From contig NZ_LGLV01000024.1 in the NCBI RefSeq assembly GCF_001687365.1, forward strand, positions 1-46,555: a DNA stretch of 46,555 nucleotides, given 5' to 3'. Of the stretch, positions 34,417 through 42,413 are shown piece by piece. This DNA comes from Pararhizobium polonicum. GTDB lineage: Bacteria > Pseudomonadota > Alphaproteobacteria > Rhizobiales > Rhizobiaceae. The translations under genes and the position numbers were made by a program. How positions within the stretch are numbered: the stretch's first letter is position 1; each line of letters opens with the position of its first letter. Below the pieces are notes generated by a model. It was given only the letters and a program-made list of their open reading frames with translations, was not told the origin of the DNA and did no database searches.

Positions 34417-34965
34417 ATGACCGATCATTCGATTAAGACGATCCCTTCCGATCAGCCGCTCCCTGCGGACGACCTGACCCGCACGCTGACGGTTGCCCTG
34501 CCGGACGATCCGTCGGTCCCCCACATCTCCCAGGCCGGAAACGTCTATACGATCCTGATCTCGGGAGAACAGACCGAAGGACGCTACTGCCTGATCGACA
34601 TGCTGGTACCCGACGGCGGCGGGCCACCGCCGCACCGGCATGATTTCGAGGAGATGTTCACGCTGCTTGAGGGCGAACTGGAATTCACCTTCCGCGGTGA
34701 GACGCAGACCATCCGCGCGCCTGCGTCAGTAAACATTCCCGCCAATGCGCCGCATCGGTTCGCCAATCGGTCGGGACAAATGGCGCATATGCTGTGCATG
34801 TGTACGCCGGCCGGACAGGAAGAATTCTTTCTTTCGGTGGCGGACAGGATCCCCGACCGTTACTCTCCAGCGCCGAAACCCGACGCCATGAAGCAGGCGG
34901 AGAAAAAGGAGCTCATGAAAACTCTGGCTCCCAAGTACCGAACCGAGTTCCTTCCGCCAAACTGA
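34417..34965 (+). CDS. Cupin-domain protein
   Basis: A 182-residue single-cupin protein. Cupin motif 1 is PPHRHDFEEMFTLLEGELEF (metal-binding His, His and Glu). Motif 2 includes IPANAPHRFAN. These ligands suggest a metal-dependent enzyme or binding protein such as a small-molecule dioxygenase or isomerase, but no substrate can be named. A C-terminal segment of about 35 residues after the barrel is charged. It precedes an alpha/beta hydrolase gene on the same strand by 113 bases. Confidence 0.85.
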   Translation: MTDHSIKTIPSDQPLPADDLTRTLTVALPDDPSVPHISQAGNVYTILISGEQTEGRYCLIDMLVPDGGGPPPHRHDFEEMFTLLEGELEFTFRGETQTIRAPASVNIPANAPHRFANRSGQMAHMLCMCTPAGQEEFFLSVADRIPDRYSPAPKPDAMKQAEKKELMKTLAPKYRTEFLPPN

Positions 34966-35078
34966 CACGGGCCGGGCCTAAGACCGGGTCCCCCACCCTC
35001 CCCCATCAGCATCCGAACCTGGCACGGCCACACGGCCGTGGGGTTCTCCATGCGCGAAAAATTGAAAGAGCGACTGCC

Positions 35079-36008
35079 ATGACAACTGCAATCAGGCCCA
35101 TTGACGGGTTCGGCTCTGTGACAGGTGTGCCCAGGCTCCCGAAGGGTTTCCTGGACGTCTTCACCAGCCACAAGGTACAGGCGAACGGGATCGCCCTGCA
35201 CGCGGTCATCGGTGGCGAAGGGCCGCCATTGCTGCTGCTCGGCGGCTGGCCCCAGAACTGGTTCGCCTGGCGGTATCTGATGCTTCCGCTCAGCCGAGAT
35301 TTCACCGTGATCGCCGTCGATCCCCGTGGTGTCGGCCTGTCCGAAAAGCCGTCCGAAGGCTACGATCCCGATACCCTGTCAGCCGATATGTTCGCGCTGA
35401 TGGATTCGCTTGGTCATGAGACGTTTTCGATGGTCGGCCACGATGTCGGCCTGTGGATCGGCTACGTCATGGCGGCCGACCGCCCGGATCGTATCGAACG
35501 CATTGCCCTTGGCGAAGCCATCGTTCCCGGCTTGTCGCCGTCACCTCCGCTGCTCAGCGACGATCGTGGGACAAGCGATTTTCTCTGGCACTTCAATTTC
35601 AATCGTGCACTCGGCGTCAACGAGCGCCTGGTCGAAGGCCGCGAGGACATCTATTTCGGATATCAGTTCGACACGAAGTCCGGATCCGCCGCTGCGTACC
35701 CTGCCTATGGCAAGGAATTCTATATCGAAACCCTGCGCCGCGTTCCCGGCGCGCTGAAAGCCAGCTTCGACTACTACAGGGCAATCGATGACTCGATCCC
35801 GCAATACCGCCGCCGCAAGGAGAAAAAGATCGAGATTCCGGTTCTCGCATTCTCAGGCGCTCTGGCCTGCGGAACCATGGTCGAAAACGAATTGCGCTCC
35901 GTCGCGAACCACGTGGAATCCGTGATCATTCCCGATTGCGGGCATTACCCCGCGGAAGAGCAGCCGGCGGCGCTGCTCGAGGCATTGCAGCGTTTCCTTC
36001 TGCCGTAA
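35079..36008 (+). CDS. Alpha/beta hydrolase (dehalogenase/epoxide-hydrolase type)
   Basis: A 309-residue alpha/beta hydrolase. The oxyanion region is LLGGWPQNWFAWR, and the nucleophile elbow is GHDVG in FSMVGHDVGLWIGYVMA. The Asp nucleophile, rather than Ser, is the pattern of haloalkane/haloacetate dehalogenases and epoxide hydrolases. The catalytic His is in DCGHYPAEEQP near the C-terminus. The substrate is unknown. A 10-codon frame (MREKLKERLP) ends over the start codon at 35080-35082, which might couple translation. Its 3' end faces the moc-like cluster, with a strong hairpin between. Confidence 0.85.
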   Translation: MTTAIRPIDGFGSVTGVPRLPKGFLDVFTSHKVQANGIALHAVIGGEGPPLLLLGGWPQNWFAWRYLMLPLSRDFTVIAVDPRGVGLSEKPSEGYDPDTLSADMFALMDSLGHETFSMVGHDVGLWIGYVMAADRPDRIERIALGEAIVPGLSPSPPLLSDDRGTSDFLWHFNFNRALGVNERLVEGREDIYFGYQFDTKSGSAAAYPAYGKEFYIETLRRVPGALKASFDYYRAIDDSIPQYRRRKEKKIEIPVLAFSGALACGTMVENELRSVANHVESVIIPDCGHYPAEEQPAALLEALQRFLLP

Positions 36009-36114
36009 CCTGGATCAACCGTGGCAGGCCTCTGAAGACCTGCGGCCCATGATTACGTTACCCGAGCCGCCGTTTCGCACGTAATGGTGGCGGATCTCGT
36101 TCACCCGCCTCCAC

Positions 36115-36148
36115 GCCTGTCCGGGAAGAATGATCTTCCCGGACAGGC
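36115..36148. terminator. Bidirectional terminator between hydrolase and moc-like operon
   Basis: GCCTGTCCGGGAAGA and TCTTCCCGGACAGGC form a perfect 15-base-pair stem with an ATGA loop, between two convergent genes. There is no long T-tract, but stem strength and position make it the natural end point for both transcripts. Confidence 0.7.
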
Positions 36149-36162
36149 TCGACGCTCCAGAG

Positions 36163-37158
36163 TTAGATACCCGCCAAACTCACCGTTTGACCGGACTTGG
36201 CCGAGCGCGTCGCGGCTTCCGCGACGGCCAGTGCGTTGACGCCGTCGTCGAGCGTGACCGGCAAGGCCGTGCCCGAATTGACAGCCTCGACGAACGCCGC
36301 CCATTCCGCGGAATAGGCGCGCATGTAGCGCTCCAGGAAAAAGAACTCGGGCTTTGCCGAGGACACGCCATCCTTGGTCGCCTTCGAGACGGTGTTCTCC
36401 AACACGTTACCCGCCGAGAGCAGTCCCTCCGAGCCAAGCAGTTCGACCCGCTGATCGTAGCCATACACCGCGCGGCGGCTGTTCTTGATGACGGCGATGC
36501 GGCCGTCGGCAAAATGCAGCGTCACCACGGCCGTATCGACATCGCCGGCGGCGCCGATTTCCGGATCGACGATCGAGCTTCCGATGGCGGTTACCGTCTC
36601 CGGCAAGCCGCCCATCAGCCAGCAGGCCATGTCGAAATCATGGATCATCATGTCGCGGAACAGGCCACCCGATACCTTGACGTAGGAAACCGGCGGCGGC
36701 GCGGGATCGAACGACGTCACGGACAGCAATTCGGTCTTGCCGATCTCGCCGCGATCGACCGCTGCCTTCAGCGCCGCGAAATTGGGGTCGAAGCGGCGGT
36801 TGAAGCCGATCATGACCGGACGCCCGTTCTTCGCCGCGACCTTCTGGCAGGCGCGTGCCCGTTCGAGGCTGAGGTCGACGGGTTTTTCGCAGAGCACGGC
36901 CTTGCCGGCGGTCGTCGCTGCTTCGATCAGGCCGGAATGGGTGTCCGTGGATGTCGCGACCAGCACGGCATCAATCGACGGGTCATGGATGATCTCATCC
37001 GTCGTCTTTGCCGCGGCGCCATACTGGCTTGCGAGCTTTTTCGCCGCATCCATGTTGACATCCGAGATCGCGACGAGCGTGCTGCCGGGGTGCGAAGAGA
37101 TTGCCTTTGCGTGGACGTTGCCGATGCGGCCAGCGCCAAGGAGGCCAACTTTAAGCAT
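36163..37158 (-). CDS. Gfo/Idh/MocA-family dehydrogenase (inositol 2-dehydrogenase-like)
   Basis: A 331-residue NAD(P)-dependent dehydrogenase of the IolG/MocA type. The Rossmann motif is LKVGLLGAGRIGNVHAKAI at the N-terminus. The catalytic-lysine motif is CEKPVDLSLERA near residue 95. The substrate-domain His region is MMIHDFDMACWL. The start at 37158 has AAAGGA at a good distance. The length equals that of inositol dehydrogenases. It is the last gene of the minus-strand cluster and would oxidise the ring hydroxyl of a cyclitol or sugar delivered by the cluster's ABC importer. Whether the substrate is inositol itself or a derivative cannot be told. Confidence 0.9.
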   Translation of the reverse strand: MLKVGLLGAGRIGNVHAKAISSHPGSTLVAISDVNMDAAKKLASQYGAAAKTTDEIIHDPSIDAVLVATSTDTHSGLIEAATTAGKAVLCEKPVDLSLERARACQKVAAKNGRPVMIGFNRRFDPNFAALKAAVDRGEIGKTELLSVTSFDPAPPPVSYVKVSGGLFRDMMIHDFDMACWLMGGLPETVTAIGSSIVDPEIGAAGDVDTAVVTLHFADGRIAVIKNSRRAVYGYDQRVELLGSEGLLSAGNVLENTVSKATKDGVSSAKPEFFFLERYMRAYSAEWAAFVEAVNSGTALPVTLDDGVNALAVAEAATRSAKSGQTVSLAGI

Positions 37159-37226
37159 TTCAATTCCTTTCCATGAGCGGTTCAAAGACCGCTTGTTCTT
37201 TCTGATGTCGGCGATGTTGCTCGACG

Positions 37227-38039
37227 TTAAGCTTTAATACCGGCCGCGAAGCGCTCGAATTCGGCGTCCGTTATCGGGACGGCATGCTGCGGGGCCGGAT
37301 AGGCGCCCGTTTCGACGTCGGAGATGAACTCCTTGAAGGCCGCGACCCTCTGCTGCTGCAGCCGCGCAAATTCGGCTGCGAAGTTGCGATAGGTTTTCGC
37401 GTGCCTTGGCTTGTGGCCGGCCGTGTGGCCGAGCACATCCTCGGCAAAGAGATATTGCGCGTCGGCCCCCGCGCCAGCGCCCATGCCCAGCATGATCAAG
37501 GGGGTGCTTTTCGAGATCACCTCACCGACGCGGTCCGGAACGACTTCCAGTTCTGCGCCGAAGCAGCCGATCGCCTCCAGCCGCTTGACGTGGTCCCAGA
37601 CCGCTCTGGCGCTTTCAGCGGTCTTGCCAACCGCCTTGAAGCCGCCGGTCCAGGTGGCTTGCGAGGGGATCAGTCCGACATGGGCGATCACCGGAACGGC
37701 GTTGTCGCAAAGCGCTTTCTGGATATCGAGCGAGGCGGCGCAATAGATGCAGTCGGCGCCGATCGCCATGAAGCGGAAGGCTTCGCGCAGATAGTCTTCG
37801 GCAGTGGCGAGCTTGCCGAAGGGGCCGAAAGGCAGCCCTACCTGCACAAAGCAGTTTCCGGCCGCCTCGCGCATCTCCGGGCTGAAGAACCGGCCCTCGA
37901 TCGACAACATGTCGATGCCCGCCGCGTTGGCCGCCGCCGCCTCTTCGAGCGTCGTGACATAGAGCATGGAGATTTTCTGGCCGCGCGCCTTCATGGCGCG
38001 GATGTCTGCGACCGTCGGACGGGTGTGATAGAGACCCAT
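37227..38039 (-). CDS. Divergent PanB-like (PEP mutase/ketopantoate hydroxymethyltransferase fold) enzyme
   Basis: A 270-residue protein of the PanB family. The best-conserved parts are HVGLIPSQATWTGGFKAVGK, GAELEVVPDRV with the catalytic glutamate, and LGMGAGAGADAQYLFAEDVLGHTAGHKPRHAKTY. By eye, however, at least two of the three acidic Mg-ligand positions of true PanB are not acidic: VQVGLPFG replaces the ADLPF segment and IYCAAS replaces KIEGG. It is therefore unlikely to make ketopantoate. A related aldolase, lyase or one-carbon-transfer role in the cluster is inferred. It sits between the dehydrogenase and the TIM-barrel gene. Confidence 0.8.
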   Translation of the reverse strand: MGLYHTRPTVADIRAMKARGQKISMLYVTTLEEAAAANAAGIDMLSIEGRFFSPEMREAAGNCFVQVGLPFGPFGKLATAEDYLREAFRFMAIGADCIYCAASLDIQKALCDNAVPVIAHVGLIPSQATWTGGFKAVGKTAESARAVWDHVKRLEAIGCFGAELEVVPDRVGEVISKSTPLIMLGMGAGAGADAQYLFAEDVLGHTAGHKPRHAKTYRNFAAEFARLQQQRVAAFKEFISDVETGAYPAPQHAVPITDAEFERFAAGIKA

Positions 38040-38050
38040 TGGTTACCCTT

Positions 38051-38842
38051 TCAAACTGTGAATGCGTTGCGGAAGGCTTCAAGTGCTGTGTCCGCGTCGC
38101 CGGAGGCGAAGGCCTCCATGCCAATCGGGCCGGAATAGCTCATGGCCTTCAATGCTTTGGCGATATTGTGCCAGTTCACCTCACCGGTTCCCGGCTCACA
38201 TCGGCCCGGCACGTCGGCGACCTGAATTTCTCCGATCCACGGCAGCGACTTGCGGCACAATTCGATCAGGTTTCCTTCGCCGATCTGCGCATGGTAGAGA
38301 TCGAGATTGAGCCGCAGGCGCGGGTGGTTGACGGCCGAAACGAGAGCCAAAGTGTCCTCGGCGCGGCCGAACGGAACGCCCGGATGATCGACCGGCAGGT
38401 TCAGGTTCTCCAGCGTGAACGTCACGCCCTCTTCTTCGGCCATGTCGACAATCCGGCAAAGGGTATCGCGCGCTTTCAGCCACATCGCGCCGGTGACGAC
38501 CTCGATCGGCTGGACGGGCAAGCCGCCCTCCCCGAGGCCCGTTCCATGCAGGTTGAGGCGCTGCACGCCCAGCCGCTTGCCGATCTCGGCGGTTTCGCGC
38601 GCGGTCTTCAAAAGCTCCGCGGCACCCTCGTCATCCGTCAACCGGCCGCGCAGATAACCGTTCATGATGGTGAAGGTGGCACCGGTGGTCTCCAGCTTCG
38701 CCAGATCGTGGTCCGGCCAGTTCCAGAGCCCGACGCCGAAGCCCAGATCCTTCAGCCGGCTGGCGCGCCACTCTATCGGGCGCTCGCGCCACAGCATTTC
38801 GGCGCAGGCGGCAAGTGCGAATGTTCCAGTTGTCATGTTCAT
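38051..38842 (-). CDS. Hydroxypyruvate isomerase-like TIM-barrel protein
   Basis: A 263-residue sugar-isomerase-type TIM barrel, a paralogue of the Hyi protein encoded at 5209-6021. Shared marks are LENLNLPVDHPG (Glu of the metal site), NLDLYHAQIGEGN, EIQVADVPGRCEPGTGEVNW and PIGMEAF. It differs from Hyi by an N-terminal CAEMLWRERPIEWRA segment and by lacking the YKPR ending. In rhizopine operons a TIM-barrel protein (MocC) acts next to a MocA dehydrogenase, and this is the corresponding position. It overlaps the Rieske gene by four bases, so it is coupled to it. Confidence 0.85.
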   Translation of the reverse strand: MNMTTGTFALAACAEMLWRERPIEWRASRLKDLGFGVGLWNWPDHDLAKLETTGATFTIMNGYLRGRLTDDEGAAELLKTARETAEIGKRLGVQRLNLHGTGLGEGGLPVQPIEVVTGAMWLKARDTLCRIVDMAEEEGVTFTLENLNLPVDHPGVPFGRAEDTLALVSAVNHPRLRLNLDLYHAQIGEGNLIELCRKSLPWIGEIQVADVPGRCEPGTGEVNWHNIAKALKAMSYSGPIGMEAFASGDADTALEAFRNAFTV

Positions 38843-39150
38843 ATCTCGATAAAGACGCGGTCGTTTTCGACCTTGGCTGTGTATGTTTTCAGGTTGATGC
38901 AGACGGGCATGCGCATCGCCTCACCCGTGCGATAATCGAAGACGCCGCTGTGTTTCGGGCATTCGATCGAATGATCCATCACCAGGCCATCGGCAAGGTG
39001 AACCTTCTCGTGTGTGCAGACGCCATCCGTGCAGTAGAAATCGTCTTCCGGGCTACGGAAAATGCAGAATGTTCGACCCTGATGATCGAAGCGAATGACT
39101 TCTTCCTGCTCCACGTCGTCCGTTCCACAGGCTTCCACCCATTGAGGCAT
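38839..39150 (-). CDS. Rieske-type [2Fe-2S] ferredoxin (MocE-like)
   Basis: A 103-residue soluble Rieske ferredoxin. The two cluster-binding boxes are CTHEKVHLADG (Cys-x-His) and CPKHSGVFD (Cys-x2-His), with 17 residues between. The start at 39150 (MPQWVEACG) is the expected N-terminus. This family includes MocE of the rhizopine operon and ferredoxins of three-component oxygenases. Its partners here are the reductase encoded at 44919-46148 and the membrane oxygenase at 42414-43442. It overlaps the TIM-barrel gene by four bases. Confidence 0.92.
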   Translation of the reverse strand: MPQWVEACGTDDVEQEEVIRFDHQGRTFCIFRSPEDDFYCTDGVCTHEKVHLADGLVMDHSIECPKHSGVFDYRTGEAMRMPVCINLKTYTAKVENDRVFIEI

Positions 39151-39192
39151 GATACGAATACTCTCTCTTCTATTGTCGCTTTTGAGGTCTAC

Positions 39193-39286
39193 GGCCCGGA
39201 CCCTTGTGGGGGCCGGGCCGCGGGAAGATCCGCGCGTGGAGGTGCGCGGACCGGGAGAACGTAGGGACATCGCTTGCGTGATGTCC
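39193..39286. promoter_or_regulatory. Hairpins between ATPase and ferredoxin genes
   Basis: Two stems lie in the 146-base gap. GGCCCGG/CCGGGCC with an extended CCC/GGG stem at 39193-39219 is one. GGACATC-N8-GATGTCC at 39265-39286 is the other. They sit where the transporter part of the cluster ends and the catabolic part begins, so they could reduce read-through or protect the upstream mRNA. Confidence 0.4.
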
Positions 39287-39296
39287 GGCAAGCGCA

Positions 39297-40121
39297 TCAA
39301 TGCGCGTGCTTGGCCGGTTCTGGATGGCCTTCGCCCGTCACCATGTAGCTTTCGATCTCGGCCTCCAGCTCGGCCATCTGTTCGCCGCCCGCCATCAGAT
39401 CGGTGATCTCCTCCCGGCTCTTTTCGCCCTTGCGGAAATCCGCCGCCTTGGCGCCACGGATAAGAACCGCGAAGTGATCGCCAACCGTCAGCGCATGGAT
39501 GACATTGTGGGTAATGAAAACCACGGCGATGCCCTTCTGGCGCGCCTGCAGGACGATGCGCAGGACATGCGCGGCCTCTTTCACGCCCAGAGCCGCAGTC
39601 GGCTCATCAAGGATCAGGAGCTTGGCGCCGAAATGAACGGCACGGGCAATGGCCAGGGCCTGACGCTCGCCGCCCGAAAGGCCGCCGACAAGACGGTCTC
39701 CGTCGTCGATACGGGTGATCCCGAGTTCGCGCATTTCCTTGACGGCGATGCCGTTGGCACGGGCGCGGTCATAAATGGTGAATGGCCCCCATCGGCGTGT
39801 CGGCTCTGCACCGACAAAGAAGGAACGCCCGATGCTCATCAGCGGGAACGTGCCGCCGAACTGATGCACCGTTGCGATGCCCTGTTCGCTGGCTTCGCTG
39901 GGTCCTTCGAAGGAGACGGGCTTGTTGTCGAGCTCCATCAAGCCCGAGCTGGGTTTGTGAACACCCGACAATATCTTGATGAGCGTCGATTTGCCCGCGC
40001 CATTGTCTCCGAGCAGGCAGAGCACTTCGCCGGCATGGACGTCGAGCGAGATATCGTGAAGCACATCGATCGGTCCGAACGACTTGTTGATACCGGTCAG
40101 TTTGAGCAAGGGCGTCTTCAT
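39297..40121 (-). CDS. ABC-type sugar importer ATPase, single domain
   Basis: A 274-residue ATP-binding protein. Walker A is GDNGAGKSTLI (residues about 37-47), with Q-loop VHQFGG, signature GGLSGGERQALAIARAV, Walker B LLILDEPTAALG and switch FITHN. It has one ATPase domain, like FrcA of the fructose system, whereas most ribose- and xylose-type importers have two. The ATG overlaps the permease stop by four bases. It energises uptake with the permease and binding protein. Confidence 0.92.
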   Translation of the reverse strand: MKTPLLKLTGINKSFGPIDVLHDISLDVHAGEVLCLLGDNGAGKSTLIKILSGVHKPSSGLMELDNKPVSFEGPSEASEQGIATVHQFGGTFPLMSIGRSFFVGAEPTRRWGPFTIYDRARANGIAVKEMRELGITRIDDGDRLVGGLSGGERQALAIARAVHFGAKLLILDEPTAALGVKEAAHVLRIVLQARQKGIAVVFITHNVIHALTVGDHFAVLIRGAKAADFRKGEKSREEITDLMAGGEQMAELEAEIESYMVTGEGHPEPAKHAH

Positions 40122-41185
40122 TTGCCAGCTCCCTTCTTGGAACGGGGCGAATACATCAGCGCCATATTGCGGAAGGTATTGTTCATCAGCACCGCGACGA
40201 GGAGAAGGACGCCAATGATAAGGCTGGCCCAGTTCGCATCGAAGCCGGTGTAGAATATCCCCTGGTTGACGATGGCGAAGGTCATGGTGCCGAGCACGAT
40301 GCCAACCACCGAGCCGTATCCGCCGGTGAGCAGGACGCCACCGATAACGACGGCGATGATCGAGTTGAAGATGAAGGACTGGCCGGCTGCGACCTGAGCA
40401 CTGTTGTAGAGCAATGCCTGCGACAGGCCGACGAATGCCGAACACAAGCCGCTGCCGACGAACAGCGAGATCGTCAGCCGTTCCGTCGGAATGCCGGCAT
40501 TGCGCGCACTGACGCTGTCTCCGCCCATGGCGAAGATCCAGTTGCCGTAGCGCGAAAAATTCAAGAGAAGCCCGACGATCAGGACAGCCCCGATCCACCA
40601 GAAGATCGTGACCTGGAATTTGCCGCCGACGAACTGGCCGAGCAGCGCCTTGGCAACCGGTCCGCCTTTGAGGGCGACACTCGTGTTGCCGGCCAGGATC
40701 ACCGACAAGCCAAGCGTCAGGCCGGCAACGGCAAACAGCGTGGCAAGCGTCACGACGAAGGACGGTACTTTCGTGCGAACAACGACGAGACCGTTGATAA
40801 AGCCGACAGCCATGCCCAGACAGAGAGCGGCGGCAATCCCGACCAGAATTGGGGCCTGATAGTATCCGGAGACGATGGCAATCGTCATCGAACTGGCGGG
40901 AATGACGGACCCCACGGACAGATCGAGATGACCGGCGATCATCAGCAGGCCGACCGGAAGCGCGACGATGCCAAGGCCGGCGGCAACGTTCAGCCAGCTT
41001 GCGAACCCGCCTGCGGAGAGGAAATTCATGCCACCGAATACGGAGAAAAAGGCGAAGACCACGATCAGGCCGATCAGCGAGCCGATCTCGGGCCGTCTGA
41101 CGAGACTGCCGATGGAAGGCCCTGTGCGGGCAGGCGCGGCTGATACCGCTCCTGCAACGGGGTGAGTTAAGGTTTGAGTTTTCAT
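40118..41185 (-). CDS. ABC-type sugar importer permease (RbsC/FrcC type)
   Basis: A 355-residue permease with about ten membrane helices. The typical signature GHLDLSVGSVIPASSMTIAIVSG is at residue about 90. Further family segments are GGDSVSARNAGIPTERL and the C-terminal GGVLLTGGYGSVVGIVLG. The start at 41185 gives a short charged cytoplasmic N-terminus. It follows the binding-protein gene and overlaps the ATPase gene. The system belongs to the ribose/inositol-like uptake family. Confidence 0.93.
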   Translation of the reverse strand: MKTQTLTHPVAGAVSAAPARTGPSIGSLVRRPEIGSLIGLIVVFAFFSVFGGMNFLSAGGFASWLNVAAGLGIVALPVGLLMIAGHLDLSVGSVIPASSMTIAIVSGYYQAPILVGIAAALCLGMAVGFINGLVVVRTKVPSFVVTLATLFAVAGLTLGLSVILAGNTSVALKGGPVAKALLGQFVGGKFQVTIFWWIGAVLIVGLLLNFSRYGNWIFAMGGDSVSARNAGIPTERLTISLFVGSGLCSAFVGLSQALLYNSAQVAAGQSFIFNSIIAVVIGGVLLTGGYGSVVGIVLGTMTFAIVNQGIFYTGFDANWASLIIGVLLLVAVLMNNTFRNMALMYSPRSKKGAGK

Positions 41186-41296
41186 GGGTTTCCCCCCTGA
41201 TGAGCCGAAAATGCAATGGATTGACGCTGCTGACAGCGTGACGGAAATGCCCGGCCCGAAGGCATCCAGCCTCGGGCCAGGCATCAGCGCGAAGTG

Positions 41297-42277
41297 CTAG
41301 CGGGCGCCCGCCGCTACGCCGTTCAGCGTCGCTTCGACGTTGGAGGCATCGACAATACCGGGACCGGTCAGAACCGGTTTTGTCGGCAGGTCGAGTCCGA
41401 AGTTGACGTAGCTGTTCAGGAGCGACACGGCCAGAAAGCCCTGCAGATAGGGCTGCTGGTCGATGGCGAAGAGCTGCGTGCCATCCTTGATGCGCTGCAA
41501 GCCGGTCTCATCCATGTCGAACGTGCCGAGCTTGACCTTGTCGACGGTACCGGCCTGCATGACGGCATTGGCGGCACTGTTGCCGTCACCCGCGCTGATC
41601 GTGATCACGCCATCGACGGTTTCGTCCTTGAGCAACGCCGCCTTGATGGCTTCAGCCACTGCGGTCGGATTGCCGAAGCTGGTGGATGGCAACGGCAATT
41701 GGCTCGCCTTGCCGCCATGTTTGGCGATCCCGTCGGCCAGTCCCTTGCATCGGGCCTCTGTATTGGCGGCGCCGGGAAGCGAGTTGATACAGAGGACGTT
41801 CTTGGAGCCGTTCTTTGCAAAATTCTCGCCGCCGGCAACGCCGGATTCATATTCATCGCTGCCGATATAGTTCATCGCGCCCAGCGTCTTGGCCGCTTCC
41901 ATGCCGCCGGCATTGTAGATGATGAGTGGAACCTTAGCATCGACAACCGCCTTGAAAGCCTCGTCCATGGCTTCCGGAACCCAGTCCGGACCGACGATGG
42001 CGCTGGGGTTCTGGCTGAGCGCCGTGCGGATAAGATCGGCGGCATCAGGGCCCAGATTGTCATAGTTCTGCGGACCGAGCCAGGTTACCGAACCGCCCTG
42101 CGCGGAGACGAGCTGGCCGGCGTCATCAGCACCCTTCTTGACCTTCGACCAGAAAGGGTCGTCGGCCTTTCCGCCGATGACGAAAATTTTCGCTCCATCG
42201 GCCATCGCAACCGAGGCCGTTGTCGCGATCACCGCGGCTGTGAGCGCCGCCGTGATCAGATGCTTGATATGTTTCAT
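41297..42277 (-). CDS. Periplasmic sugar/cyclitol-binding protein (RbsB/MocB-like)
   Basis: A 326-residue periplasmic protein. The Sec signal peptide is residues 1 to about 25, cleaved after AMA. The mature part begins GAKIFVIGGKADDPFWSKVKKG, the standard type I sugar-binding start, and has PLIIYNAGGMEAAKTLGAMNYIGSDEY and VDGVITISAGDGNSAANAV. Rhizopine-binding MocB is of this type. A strong AGGAGGAGGAAG site lies just before the start, and a hairpin abuts it upstream. The exact ligand cannot be assigned by eye. Confidence 0.9.
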   Translation of the reverse strand: MKHIKHLITAALTAAVIATTASVAMADGAKIFVIGGKADDPFWSKVKKGADDAGQLVSAQGGSVTWLGPQNYDNLGPDAADLIRTALSQNPSAIVGPDWVPEAMDEAFKAVVDAKVPLIIYNAGGMEAAKTLGAMNYIGSDEYESGVAGGENFAKNGSKNVLCINSLPGAANTEARCKGLADGIAKHGGKASQLPLPSTSFGNPTAVAEAIKAALLKDETVDGVITISAGDGNSAANAVMQAGTVDKVKLGTFDMDETGLQRIKDGTQLFAIDQQPYLQGFLAVSLLNSYVNFGLDLPTKPVLTGPGIVDASNVEATLNGVAAGAR

Positions 42278-42294
42278 GTCTTCCTCCTCCTAGC

Positions 42295-42388
42295 GGCCGT
42301 CACCTGACGGCCTTTTAAAAACATCGGCGATGAGAACGGTCGGGGCTTGCAGCCAAGCCCATGGAAATCCGGTACTCCTCAACCGGAT
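42295..42388. promoter_or_regulatory. Three hairpins between oxygenase and binding-protein genes
   Basis: Perfect stems occur at 42295-42312 (GGCCGTCA-CC-TGACGGCC), 42343-42360 (GGGCTTG-CAGC-CAAGCCC) and 42367-42388 (ATCCGGT-N8-ACCGGAT). All lie within the 136-base gap, read on the minus strand before the binding-protein gene. The first lies 6 bases before its ribosome-binding site. They may form a terminator/attenuator or mRNA-stability elements that set different levels for oxygenase and transporter. Confidence 0.5.
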
Positions 42389-42413
42389 CTCTGTGCTCAT
42401 CGCCTCCCAAGGC

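Noticed and set aside
42295..42312. Considered a plus-strand rho-independent terminator (stem then TTTT)
   Set aside because: No plus-strand gene ends nearby. The genes on both sides are on the minus strand, so it was treated as a leader or intergenic hairpin of that transcript.
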